The position numbers were made by a program, and so were the translations under genes. Below the pieces are notes generated by a model. It did no database searches. It was not told the DNA's origin and saw nothing but the letters and a program-made list of their open reading frames with translations. A stretch of 14,540 nt of DNA from Aurantibacter sp042094015. GTDB lineage: Bacteria > Bacteroidota > Bacteroidia > Flavobacteriales > Flavobacteriaceae. The stretch is from the NCBI RefSeq assembly GCF_042094015.1, contig NZ_JBELDZ010000061.1, forward strand, positions 1 through 14,540. Direction: 5' to 3'. How positions within the stretch are numbered: position 1 is the first letter of the stretch; each line of letters starts with the position of its first letter. Positions 6,751-14,406 of the stretch are shown in pieces.

Positions 6751-7593
6751 ATGGAACAACCTAACTGGAAAACAGCCAAAGAATATCAAGATATAACGTA
6801 CAAAAAGTGTAATGGAGTAGCAAGAATAGCTTTTAATAGACCAGAAGTTAGAAATGCGTTTAGACCGCAAACAACATCTGAGTTAATTGATGCTTTACAA
6901 GATGCTACAATAGATACAAGTATTGGTGTAGTATTAATTTCTGGCGAAGGTCCAAGTCCGAAAGATGGCGTATTTAGTTTTTGTTCTGGTGGCGATCAAA
7001 AAGCTCGTGGACATCAAGGTTATGTTGGAAACGATGGTTATCATCGCTTAAACATATTAGAAGCACAACGTTTAATTCGTTTTATGCCAAAAGCTGTAAT
7101 TGCAGTAGTTCCAGGTTGGGCTGTTGGTGGCGGACATAGTTTACATGTTACTTGCGATTTAACTTTAGCAAGTAAAGAACACGCTATTTTTAAACAAACA
7201 GATGCAGATGTTACTAGTTTTGATGGTGGATATGGTTCTGCATATTTAGCAAAAATGGTTGGTCAGAAAAAAGCACGTGAAATCTTTTTCTTAGGAAGAA
7301 ACTACTCGGCACAAGAAGCTTACGAAATGGGAATGGTCAATTCCGTAATTCCACATGATGAGTTAGAACAAACGGCTTACGATTGGGCTCAGGAAATTTT
7401 AGCGAAGTCTCCAATGAGTATTAAAATGCTTAAATATGCTATGAATCTTACGGATGATGGTATGGTTGGACAACAAGTTTTTGCAGGTGAAGCTACACGT
7501 TTGGCTTATATGACAGAAGAAGCTAAAGAAGGTAGAAATGCTTTTTTAGAAAAACGTGCACCTAACTTTGAAAAGAAATGGATTCCTAATTAG
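6751..7593 (+). CDS. menB: MenB, 1,4-dihydroxy-2-naphthoyl-CoA synthase (Asp-type)
   Basis: Crotonase-fold enzyme that closes the second naphthoquinol ring, turning o-succinylbenzoyl-CoA into DHNA-CoA. It has 280 residues. Visible motifs are CSGGDQKARG (78-87) and WAVGGGHS (123-130), which supply the oxyanion hole, then FKQTDADVTSFDGGYGSAY (147-165) and the C-terminal LAYMTEEAKEGRNAFLEKR. D158, S156 and Y253 match the catalytic Asp, Ser and Tyr of the family. At the position where E. coli MenB has Gly156, filled by bicarbonate, this protein has D151, as in the Mycobacterium type. It should therefore work without bicarbonate. The start at 6751 is the only reasonable ATG and gives the usual N-terminus. 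It is the first gene of an operon with menA (42-base spacing), divergent from the peptidase gene. Confidence 0.97.
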   Translation: MEQPNWKTAKEYQDITYKKCNGVARIAFNRPEVRNAFRPQTTSELIDALQDATIDTSIGVVLISGEGPSPKDGVFSFCSGGDQKARGHQGYVGNDGYHRLNILEAQRLIRFMPKAVIAVVPGWAVGGGHSLHVTCDLTLASKEHAIFKQTDADVTSFDGGYGSAYLAKMVGQKKAREIFFLGRNYSAQEAYEMGMVNSVIPHDELEQTAYDWAQEILAKSPMSIKMLKYAMNLTDDGMVGQQVFAGEATRLAYMTEEAKEGRNAFLEKRAPNFEKKWIPN

Positions 7594-7635
7594 TGATTGT
7601 AAATTTATCTATTTTAATTTTTTGAAAAAGTACGA

Positions 7636-8589
7636 ATGACCAAAACTCAAGCTTATATAAAAGCTGCAAGATTGCGAACTTTACCATTGTCCGTTTCTGG
7701 AATTATTTTAGGAAGTTGTTTGGCTGGATTTCATAATGAGCAAACAATTTATGAAACTGGATTTTTTAATTGTTTTGGAACATCACTTTCAGATAAAAAC
7801 TACATAATCTTCATTTTAGCATTTCTAACAACAGTAGCATTTCAAGTTTTATCTAATTTTGCAAACGATTATGGAGATGGCGTAAAAGGAACAGACGATA
7901 ATAGAGTAGGAGAACAACGTATGGTTGGTAGCGGAATTATTACCTCTGCAGATATGAAACGTGCAGTAATTATTACAAGTATTATTAGTTTGCTCTTAGC
8001 TATTGGACTAATTTATGTGTCTTTTGGTGCAGATAATTTTTTATATTCTTTATTGTTTTTTGCTATTGGAATTATCTCTATTGCAGCAGCTATAAAATAT
8101 ACCGTTGGTAATAACGCTTATGGTTATTCTGGTTTTGGAGATGTTTTTGTATTTGTGTTTTTTGGATTGGTAAGCGTTTTAGGAACGTATTTTTTATACA
8201 CAAAACATATTGATTGGCTAATTGTATTACCAGCAATATCAATTGGCTTATTAAGTACTGCGGTTTTAAATCTTAATAATATGCGAGATATAGAAACCGA
8301 TGCTGCTACTAATAAAAATACCTTAGCGTTAAAATTTGGAGCAAAAAAAGCGAAAAACTATCATTATGTTTTAATAAGTATCGCATTAAAAACAGCTTTG
8401 GCTTTTATGGTATTAAGTTTTAATAGTTGGTTTAGTTTATTAGGATTAGTGGCGTTTATTCCACTAATGCTTCATGTTAAAAGAATTTCAAACATAACAA
8501 TCCCAAATGAGTTTGATCCAGAATTAAAAAAGTTAGCTTTATCTACTTTTTTATTAGCTATCTTAATTGGTATTGGAAGTTTATTGTAA
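7636..8589 (+). CDS. menA: MenA, DHNA polyprenyltransferase
   Basis: Integral membrane UbiA-family prenyltransferase that attaches the polyprenyl chain to 1,4-dihydroxy-2-naphthoate with loss of CO2, giving demethylmenaquinone. It has 317 residues with about eight to nine membrane helices. The first Asp-rich motif is NFANDYGDGVKGTDD (74-88) and the second is NNMRDIETDAATNKNTLA (214-231); these bind the Mg2+-prenyl diphosphate. The N-terminal AARLRTLPLSVSGIILGS is a typical MenA start, supporting the ATG at 7636. It follows menB by 42 bases and its TAA directly abuts the ATG of the metallophosphoesterase gene, so translation of those two is probably coupled. Confidence 0.96.
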   Translation: MTKTQAYIKAARLRTLPLSVSGIILGSCLAGFHNEQTIYETGFFNCFGTSLSDKNYIIFILAFLTTVAFQVLSNFANDYGDGVKGTDDNRVGEQRMVGSGIITSADMKRAVIITSIISLLLAIGLIYVSFGADNFLYSLLFFAIGIISIAAAIKYTVGNNAYGYSGFGDVFVFVFFGLVSVLGTYFLYTKHIDWLIVLPAISIGLLSTAVLNLNNMRDIETDAATNKNTLALKFGAKKAKNYHYVLISIALKTALAFMVLSFNSWFSLLGLVAFIPLMLHVKRISNITIPNEFDPELKKLALSTFLLAILIGIGSLL

Positions 8590-9402
8590 ATGAAAATTAA
8601 TTCTAGAAGACGTTTTATAAAAAGTACTATTCTTGCCATATCAAGTATATTGGCAATAGATATGTTCTGGTTTGAACGTTACATTATAGATTGGAATTAT
8701 TTTGATGTATCTAAACCAAACACTGAAGCAAAAATTAAAGTAGTTCAGTTATCAGATTTACATATTCAGAGTATTAAAAGTTTTCATAAGTCTATTGCCT
8801 CAAAGATTAACGAGATGAAACCAGATTTAGTTTGTTTTACTGGCGATGCTTTGGACGATAATAACAACTTATCTGTATTGAATTTATTTTTAGAATTATT
8901 AGATCCTTCAATTAAAAAATATGCTATTTTAGGTAATTGGGAATATTGGGGAAACGTAAATATTTCAGAACTTAACAAAATTTATAAATCGCATAATTGT
9001 GAGTTGTTAATTAATAAAACTTCAAATTTTACTAAGAATAAAAGAACCATAAATGTTATTGGAATAGACGATTTTGTTGGAGGAAAAGCTAATTTACAAG
9101 CGTCAACATCTTCACTTAACACAAAAAACGATGCTTTGATTTTAAATCATTGTCCGCAATATTTTGAAACTATTCAAACTAAAGAAAACACATTAAATGC
9201 AAATTTAGTATTATCTGGACATACGCATGGAGGACAAATAACTTTTTTAGGAATAGTTCCTTTTAAACCTCAAGGAAGCGGACAATTTTTAAAAGGTTTA
9301 TATGGCGATAAACTTAAAATGTATGTTTCTAAAGGCATTGGAACGAGTATATTACCTATTCGTTTTGGAAGTAGATCAGAAGTAGCTGTTTTTGATATCT
9401 AA
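8590..9402 (+). CDS. Membrane-associated metallophosphoesterase with twin-arginine N-terminus
   Basis: A 270-residue calcineurin-like phosphoesterase of the YkuE/YaeI-like type. The N-terminus, NSRRRFIKSTILAISSILAIDMF, fits a twin-arginine signal or anchor, placing the enzyme on the outer face of the inner membrane. Metal-site motifs are QLSDLHI (D56, H58), FTGDAL (D86), GNWEYWG (N116), LNHCPQ (H187) and SGHTHGGQ (H211, H213). In the motif usually written GNH(D/E), W117 replaces the histidine, while the metal-binding Asn is kept. Relatives act on phospholipid head groups or lipid A precursors, but the substrate here is unknown. The ATG follows the menA stop with no gap, so it is cotranscribed with menB-menA. 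It ends 14 bases before the convergent hydroxylase-family gene. Confidence 0.9.
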   Translation: MKINSRRRFIKSTILAISSILAIDMFWFERYIIDWNYFDVSKPNTEAKIKVVQLSDLHIQSIKSFHKSIASKINEMKPDLVCFTGDALDDNNNLSVLNLFLELLDPSIKKYAILGNWEYWGNVNISELNKIYKSHNCELLINKTSNFTKNKRTINVIGIDDFVGGKANLQASTSSLNTKNDALILNHCPQYFETIQTKENTLNANLVLSGHTHGGQITFLGIVPFKPQGSGQFLKGLYGDKLKMYVSKGIGTSILPIRFGSRSEVAVFDI

Positions 9403-9416
9403 AAGAGTTTTAATTG

Positions 9417-10301
9417 CTATAATTCATCTTTAGATTTTAAGTACTCTTCTCGTAAGTCATCACTTAATTTTCCGGTTCCATCATGTCTCCAGCCTGGAGG
9501 ATTAAAAAAGTATAATAATCGTTTCTTAAAACTTTTATCACCTAAAAACACATCTTTAAGAAGTTCTTTCCACTCTAGAAAAGCAATCTTTACTGGATTA
9601 TAAGTCTCAATATCTACAACAAGACCGTAAACTACTTTTTCAGAACTTAATTCTGCTTGAAACGTACCAAATAGTCTATCCCAAATAATTAAAATTCCTG
9701 CGTGATTTCTATCTAAATAGATTGGATTACTTCCATGATGAACTCTATGATGTGATGGCGTATTAAAAATAGCTTCAAACCATTTAGGCATTTTATTTAT
9801 AGCTTCTGTATGAATCCAAAATTGGTAAATTAAACTCACCGACATTTGCAGCATAATCATACCAGGATGAAAGCCAAAAAGAGGTAACCATAACCAAAAT
9901 ATAAATGTATAAAATCCACCAGACCAAGTTTGTCTTAAAGCCGTACTTAAATTGTAGTGTTTAGAAGAATGATGCACTATATGAGAAGCCCAAAATAACC
10001 GACATTCATGAGATATTCTATGAAACCAATAATAAGCCAAATCATCTAAAAAAAAGATCAAGATAAAACTCCACCAAGTTATTGGAATAGTAAAAAACCT
10101 GAAATTAGTATAAACAAACACAAAACATGCTAAAACAATACCTTTACTTATAAAACCAAGTAAAACATTACCAATTCCCATACTTATAGATGCTATAGAA
10201 TCTTTTGTTGTGTAGTTTTTTGATGCCACATAAAGTTCTAACAGTATAGCTAAAATAAAAACAGGAATTGCAAAAAGTATAATTTGAGGAAATTCTGTCA
10301 T
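9417..10301 (-). CDS. Sterol desaturase/fatty acid hydroxylase family membrane protein
   Basis: A 294-residue integral membrane di-iron oxygenase. Helices are predicted around residues 5-25, 36-66, 72-90 and 128-165. The eight-histidine iron-binding set is complete: HRISH (94-98), HIVHH (107-111), H164 in FWIHTE, HHRVHH (184-189), and H200. The spacing and the TPSHHRVHHGSNP stretch resemble bacterial relatives of alkylglycerol monooxygenase, so a lipid hydroxylation role is likely, but the substrate cannot be told. It is on the strand opposite to the men genes and sits between the menB-menA and menC-menE units, sharing a 53-base divergent region with menC. The ATG at 10299-10301 gives the normal N-terminus. 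Several aromatic residues near the C-terminus (FFNPPGWRHDG) are also family-like. Confidence 0.92.
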   Translation of the reverse strand: MTEFPQIILFAIPVFILAILLELYVASKNYTTKDSIASISMGIGNVLLGFISKGIVLACFVFVYTNFRFFTIPITWWSFILIFFLDDLAYYWFHRISHECRLFWASHIVHHSSKHYNLSTALRQTWSGGFYTFIFWLWLPLFGFHPGMIMLQMSVSLIYQFWIHTEAINKMPKWFEAIFNTPSHHRVHHGSNPIYLDRNHAGILIIWDRLFGTFQAELSSEKVVYGLVVDIETYNPVKIAFLEWKELLKDVFLGDKSFKKRLLYFFNPPGWRHDGTGKLSDDLREEYLKSKDEL

Positions 10302-10340
10302 TTTGATAAATTATAACACTAAAGTAGTAAATTTTATTAG

Positions 10341-10348
10341 TAATTTTG
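10341..10348 (+). promoter_or_regulatory. -7 promoter element for the menC operon
   Basis: TAATTTTG is an exact TAnnTTTG match. It overlaps a possible TTG start at 10346 and ends 6 bases before the ATG at 10355, so transcription probably begins at or just before that ATG (leaderless or nearly so). No -33 TTG is visible at normal spacing. Confidence 0.45.
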
Positions 10349-10354
10349 ATGATA

Positions 10355-11389
10355 ATGATTGCGACTTATAAAAAACATATTTTAGAATTTAAACAAGCAA
10401 GCGGAACTTCACGTGGTATTTTAAAAACTAAAGAAACTTGGTTTATAATTCTTGAAGAAAATGGAAATAAAGGTATAGGAGAATGCGGTATTCTTAGAGG
10501 TTTAAGCATAGATGACAGACCAGATTACGAAGACCAATTAAAATATACTTGTGATAATATAAATAAGGGATTAGGTATTTTATATCAAGAGAATGAAGCT
10601 TTTCCAAGTATTCAAATAGGATTAGAAATTGCATTTAAGTCTTTAGTGAGTAAAGATGAATTCGATATTTTTCCATCAGATTTTTCTAAAGGAAATTCAA
10701 GTATTCCAATTAACGGATTAATTTGGATGGGAACAGAAGTCTTTATGAAACAACAAATAAAGGATAAAATAGAAGCTGGTTTTAGTTGTATTAAAATGAA
10801 AATTGGAGCTATAGATTTTGATACTGAATTAAACTTATTAAAATCTATTAGAAAAGAATTTAACCAAGAAGATATTGAGTTACGTGTAGATGCTAATGGT
10901 GCTTTTGCTCCAAATACTGCTTTAGAGAAACTAAAACAATTATCTGAATTTAATTTGCACAGTATAGAGCAGCCTATAAAAAAAGGTCAGATTCAAGAAA
11001 TGGCAAGACTTTGTGAAAAAACACCTTTGCCAATTGCTTTAGACGAGGAATTAATTGGTGTTTTTGGTGTAACAAAACAACGCGACTTGCTACAAACCAT
11101 AAAACCGCAATACATTATTTTAAAACCAAGTTTTATTGGCGGATTTAAAGGCAGTAATCAATGGATAGATTTAGCCAAGGAACAAAAAATAGGTTGGTGG
11201 ATTACAAGCGCATTAGAAAGTAATATTGGCTTAAATGCCATAACGCAATACACATTTACAAAACAAGTTAATATACCTCAAGGTTTAGGAACAGGAAGTT
11301 TATATACAAATAATATATCTTCGCCATTAGAAATTAAAAAAGGGCATATAACATATAACACCAAAGTAAATTGGGATTTTAAATTTTAA
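10355..11389 (+). CDS. menC: MenC, o-succinylbenzoate synthase
   Basis: Enolase-superfamily enzyme that dehydrates SHCHC to o-succinylbenzoate. From the ATG at 10355 it has 344 residues. The N-terminal capping part (MIATYKKHILEFKQASGTSRG) is followed by the barrel with KMKIG (acid/base Lys 147 and 149), the Mg2+ ligands D179 (VDANG), E205 (IEQP) and D230 (LDEE), and the second catalytic lysine K257 (ILKPSFIGGF). All expected catalytic residues are present. Three starts are possible: TTG 10346, ATG 10349 and ATG 10355. I chose 10355 because the -7 box ends at 10348 and because the shorter N-terminus fits the family. Only 3 bases separate it from the CPBP protease gene, so it heads an operon with that gene and menE. 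Confidence 0.95.
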   Translation: MIATYKKHILEFKQASGTSRGILKTKETWFIILEENGNKGIGECGILRGLSIDDRPDYEDQLKYTCDNINKGLGILYQENEAFPSIQIGLEIAFKSLVSKDEFDIFPSDFSKGNSSIPINGLIWMGTEVFMKQQIKDKIEAGFSCIKMKIGAIDFDTELNLLKSIRKEFNQEDIELRVDANGAFAPNTALEKLKQLSEFNLHSIEQPIKKGQIQEMARLCEKTPLPIALDEELIGVFGVTKQRDLLQTIKPQYIILKPSFIGGFKGSNQWIDLAKEQKIGWWITSALESNIGLNAITQYTFTKQVNIPQGLGTGSLYTNNISSPLEIKKGHITYNTKVNWDFKF

Positions 11390-11392
11390 ACT

Positions 11393-12358
11393 ATGAATTT
11401 TATACAACAAGCTTATAATGGTAAAAATGAATTTTGGCGCTATTTAATTGGCTCATTAATTATTTTTGGAGCAACTCTAGTTGGGCAAATGCCATTTACA
11501 GTAGCGGTTTTTGCTAAAGCAATTAAAGATGGCACAAATATTTATGAATTAGACGAGACAAAAATGTTATCTTATTTAGAGCCTAATTTAAACATAGCCT
11601 TATTATTACTGTCTTTTGTCTTTGCGCTTTTAGGACTTTGGATTGCTGTAAAATTTTTACATAAGCAAACATTAAAAATTATTATTACTACAAGAAATAA
11701 AATAGATTGGAAACGTTTTGGGTTTGCATTTATTTTCTGGGGAATTATTTCTGTAGTTATGATTTATGCTGATTATACTTCAAATCCTGAAAATTACGAA
11801 TGGAATTTTGAATTAAATCGGTTTCTTATTCTATGTATAATAGCTATTATTTTAGTTCCAATTCAAACTAGTGTAGAAGAATTAGTTTTTAGAGGTTATT
11901 TAATGCAAGGTTTTGGGTTTTTAGCTAAAAATAGATGGTTTCCATTAGTAATGACATCTGTTATTTTTGGAGGAATGCACATTTTTAATCCTGAAGTTGG
12001 TAAGCTAGGTTACTCTATTATGATATATTATATAGGTACAGGTTTATTTTTAGGAATATTAACTTTAATGGATGAAGGAATGGAATTACCTTTAGGGTTT
12101 CATGCAGCAAATAACTTATTTACGGCACTTTTAGTTACTGCAAATTGGACAGCTTTCCAAACGCATTCCGTTTTAAAAGAAGTCTCTGAGCCAAGTTTAG
12201 AGTTTATAGATTTAGTATTGCCAGTGTTTATTATTTATCCAATTTTATTATTAATTTTTGCGAAAGTTTATAAATGGACTAATTGGAAAGAAAAACTTTT
12301 TGGTAAGATAGAAATGCCTATTGAACCTTCGACTGAAATAGATCAAATTAAAGGGTAA
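11393..12358 (+). CDS. CPBP family intramembrane glutamic protease
   Basis: A 321-residue protein with about seven to eight membrane helices and the Abi/CPBP (Rce1-like) motifs: EELVFRGYL (E162, E163, R167), FGGMH (F192, H196), and HAANN (H237, N241). These form the intramembrane active site of Rce1-type proteases; the substrate is unknown. Members of the family cleave prenylated peptides, process bacteriocins or give immunity, but none of these roles is shown here. It lies between menC (3-base gap) and menE (5-base gap), so it is cotranscribed with both. The same arrangement is, as far as I recall, common in flavobacteria. The C-terminus is a charged cytosolic tail (about 295-321). Confidence 0.92.
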   Translation: MNFIQQAYNGKNEFWRYLIGSLIIFGATLVGQMPFTVAVFAKAIKDGTNIYELDETKMLSYLEPNLNIALLLLSFVFALLGLWIAVKFLHKQTLKIIITTRNKIDWKRFGFAFIFWGIISVVMIYADYTSNPENYEWNFELNRFLILCIIAIILVPIQTSVEELVFRGYLMQGFGFLAKNRWFPLVMTSVIFGGMHIFNPEVGKLGYSIMIYYIGTGLFLGILTLMDEGMELPLGFHAANNLFTALLVTANWTAFQTHSVLKEVSEPSLEFIDLVLPVFIIYPILLLIFAKVYKWTNWKEKLFGKIEMPIEPSTEIDQIKG

Positions 12359-12363
12359 TAATA

Positions 12364-13410
12364 TTGAGTCCTAATTCTTTACATAGTAGCTTTAAATTAA
12401 ATGGTGTTACGTACACTAACGATACATTGTTAGAAAAGGCAAAGTATTTAACAGATAAGAGTAACGATTTTGAAGCTGAAATAGGTCGTTTTCTAATAGC
12501 TTGGTTAAATAATGAAGCAGTAGTAAAAGTTAAAACTTCTGGCTCTACAGGTAAACCAAAAACTATATATTTAAGTAAAGAAGTTATGAAGGCTTCTGCC
12601 TTAGCAACTGGTTTGTTTTTTAATTTAAAACCAACGCAATCTGCCTTGTTATGTCTGCCGGTTAGTTATATAGCAGGAAAAATGATGTTGGTTCGCGCTA
12701 TGGTTCTTGGATTAGAAATAGATACTATAATTCCTAAAATAGATTTAGATATAAATTCTAAGCATTACGATTTCGTAGCAATGATTCCTTCGCAAGTCGA
12801 AAAGAATTTAGATGTTTTAAATCAGTTTTCTATTTTAATTATAGGAGGCGGAACTGTTTCTCATGCGTTAAAAAAAGAACTTCAATCTATAGAAACGTCG
12901 GTTTTTGAAACTTATGGAATGACAGAAACCATCACACATATTGCTATAAAACCTATAAACAAAATAGATTATAAGCCTTATTTTAAAACCTTACCCAATA
13001 TTACTATTTCTCAAGATAATAGAAATTGCTTAGTTATTAAAGCACCTCAATTAAACAAAGAAACTATTATAACTAACGATGTTGTTAATCTATATTCTGA
13101 AACAGAATTTGAGTGGTTAGGTCGTATAGATAATGTAATTAATTCTGGTGGGTTAAAATTGTTTCCAGAAAAAATAGAGGCAAAGTTAGAACCTTTTATT
13201 AAGGAACGTTTTTTTATAGCGGCACAAAAAAACCAAATTTATGGAGAAGTTGCAATTTTAATTGTTGAATCTAAAACAAATCAATTAAATACTTCTATTT
13301 TTAAGTCTTTAAATAAATCTGAAATTCCTAAAGCAGTTTATAATATACCTAATTTTGTAGAAACAAGTTCTGGTAAAATTCAACGTATTAAATCGTTAGA
13401 GTTATTGTAA
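12364..13410 (+). CDS. menE: MenE, o-succinylbenzoate-CoA ligase (compact form, TTG start)
   Basis: ANL-superfamily adenylating enzyme that converts o-succinylbenzoate to its CoA ester through an acyl-adenylate. Motifs are the P-loop TSGSTGKPK (58-66), YGMTE (184-188), GRIDNVINSGGLKLFPEKIE (253-272), and SGKIQR with the catalytic Lys (K338) near the end. With 348 residues it is clearly shorter than the roughly 450-residue or longer MenE of E. coli or Bacillus; the N-terminal part before the P-loop is reduced, as I recall for flavobacterial homologues. The start is TTG at 12364: an in-frame stop lies at 12349-12351 and no ATG occurs before residue 75, which is beyond the P-loop. GGG at 12353-12355, 8 bases upstream, could help ribosome binding. 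It is the last gene of the menC operon. Confidence 0.95.
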   Translation: MSPNSLHSSFKLNGVTYTNDTLLEKAKYLTDKSNDFEAEIGRFLIAWLNNEAVVKVKTSGSTGKPKTIYLSKEVMKASALATGLFFNLKPTQSALLCLPVSYIAGKMMLVRAMVLGLEIDTIIPKIDLDINSKHYDFVAMIPSQVEKNLDVLNQFSILIIGGGTVSHALKKELQSIETSVFETYGMTETITHIAIKPINKIDYKPYFKTLPNITISQDNRNCLVIKAPQLNKETIITNDVVNLYSETEFEWLGRIDNVINSGGLKLFPEKIEAKLEPFIKERFFIAAQKNQIYGEVAILIVESKTNQLNTSIFKSLNKSEIPKAVYNIPNFVETSSGKIQRIKSLELL

Positions 13411-13433
13411 TAATAACTAGATGCAAAAATGAA

Positions 13434-13459
13434 AAATCCAGCACATAAGTACTGGATTT
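13434..13459. terminator. Terminator hairpin between menE and the T9SS protein gene
   Basis: AAATCCAG (13434-13441) pairs with CTGGATTT (13452-13459) over a 10-base loop. On the reverse strand the stem is followed directly by TTTTT and then CATTTTT, fitting termination of the gene at 13480-14349. On the forward strand only a looser T-rich stretch follows, so use for menE is less sure. Confidence 0.6.
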
Positions 13460-13479
13460 AAGATTGTTAATTTTGTTTT

Positions 13480-14349
13480 TTATTTTATTGAAAGCTTTAA
13501 AGTCACTAACTCGTTAGATGATGTTTTAATTTTAGCAAAATACAAACCTGTACTTGCTTCTATATTAAAGCGAATTGTTTTTTCGTTATACGCATTAATT
13601 GTTTTAATTAGTTTTCCATTAACGTCAATAATATCGATTGTTGTTTCTTTATAGTTTTTCCCTAAATCAAGATTAAAAGAACCGTTAGATGGATTTGGAA
13701 ATAATTTAATAGAGTCAACTAACTCAAATACTGTAGTATTTAATGTGTTATTTACTAATGTTAAAGATTCTGAATTAGTAGCCTCATCTCCAGAAGTTGC
13801 ATTATTACCGTTACCAACAATACCTGCAGCATAAATTGTAATATCACTCATTCCCGTCGGAGCGGTCCATGAAGTAGTGAAAATTGTTGACCCAGCAGAG
13901 AAACTTGGTGTAGAATGCTCTACGTATTGTCTTACACCTATAGTAGAGATAGTTGTACCTGCTCCTGGACTGGATAATGCTCCTGCTTGAGCATTAGTTC
14001 CATCTAATAACACAGATTGAAAACCTCTTGCAAAACCAAAATTACTACTTACATTATATTCTAGAGTATAAATTGCTCCAGGAATATAACCTGTAACTAC
14101 AGTACCCATTCCATCTTTAGCGGTAATAGAAATAGCTGCGTTATTAATTGCACCACTATGGCATTGACCACAGTTTATTCCGCCAGAAATAGGACTTCCA
14201 GTTCTATCTAAACCAAGTAGAGATCCAACGCCACCAGCTTTAAGAATGTGGACATATGTAGTATTAGTATTTAATTTTTTATAACTTTTAAATCCTATAA
14301 AAGATAAGCTTAATATTAATGATAGTAATAAAGGTAGTTTTGTTGTCAT
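13480..14349 (-). CDS. T9SS-sorted surface protein with CxxCH motif (choice-of-anchor V type)
   Basis: A 289-residue exported protein. It has an N-terminal signal peptide (LPLLLSLILSLSFIGF), then a GSPISGGINCGQCHSG stretch with CxxCH at 60-64, a beta-rich region of about 130 residues (70-200) resembling choice-of-anchor V/Reeler-like domains, and a type IX secretion sorting domain at about 215-289. That last domain starts with LFPNPSNGSFNLDL and includes IDIIDVNGKLIKT and GLYFAKIKTSSNELVTLKLSIK. It should be passed through the outer membrane by the T9SS and attached to the cell surface. CxxCH is the covalent haem c site in cytochromes, but no distal haem ligand can be assigned, so haem binding is only possible. 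The function is unknown. It is convergent with menE and has a good -7 box upstream. Confidence 0.88.
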   Translation of the reverse strand: MTTKLPLLLSLILSLSFIGFKSYKKLNTNTTYVHILKAGGVGSLLGLDRTGSPISGGINCGQCHSGAINNAAISITAKDGMGTVVTGYIPGAIYTLEYNVSSNFGFARGFQSVLLDGTNAQAGALSSPGAGTTISTIGVRQYVEHSTPSFSAGSTIFTTSWTAPTGMSDITIYAAGIVGNGNNATSGDEATNSESLTLVNNTLNTTVFELVDSIKLFPNPSNGSFNLDLGKNYKETTIDIIDVNGKLIKTINAYNEKTIRFNIEASTGLYFAKIKTSSNELVTLKLSIK

Positions 14350-14370
14350 AATTTAATACTTATATTTTTG

Positions 14371-14378
14371 CAAAAGTA
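14371..14378 (-). promoter_or_regulatory. -7 promoter element for the T9SS protein gene
   Basis: On the reverse strand, TACTTTTG (14378-14371) is an exact TAnnTTTG match, 21 bases before the ATG at 14349. On the forward strand TATTTTTG (14363-14370) abuts it, so the two -7 boxes form a near-palindrome. No -33 TTG is seen for the reverse promoter. Confidence 0.55.
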
Positions 14379-14406
14379 TATATTTTTTTAATATTAAAAA
14401 TTTAGC

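Noticed and set aside
8784..8978. Reverse 64-codon open frame inside the metallophosphoesterase gene
   Set aside because: It is antisense to the metal-binding motifs.
11393..12358. CPBP protease as a phage-abortive-infection (Abi) or bacteriocin immunity gene
   Set aside because: The old family name Abi suggests this, but the gene is set inside a metabolic operon with no toxin, bacteriocin or phage gene nearby.
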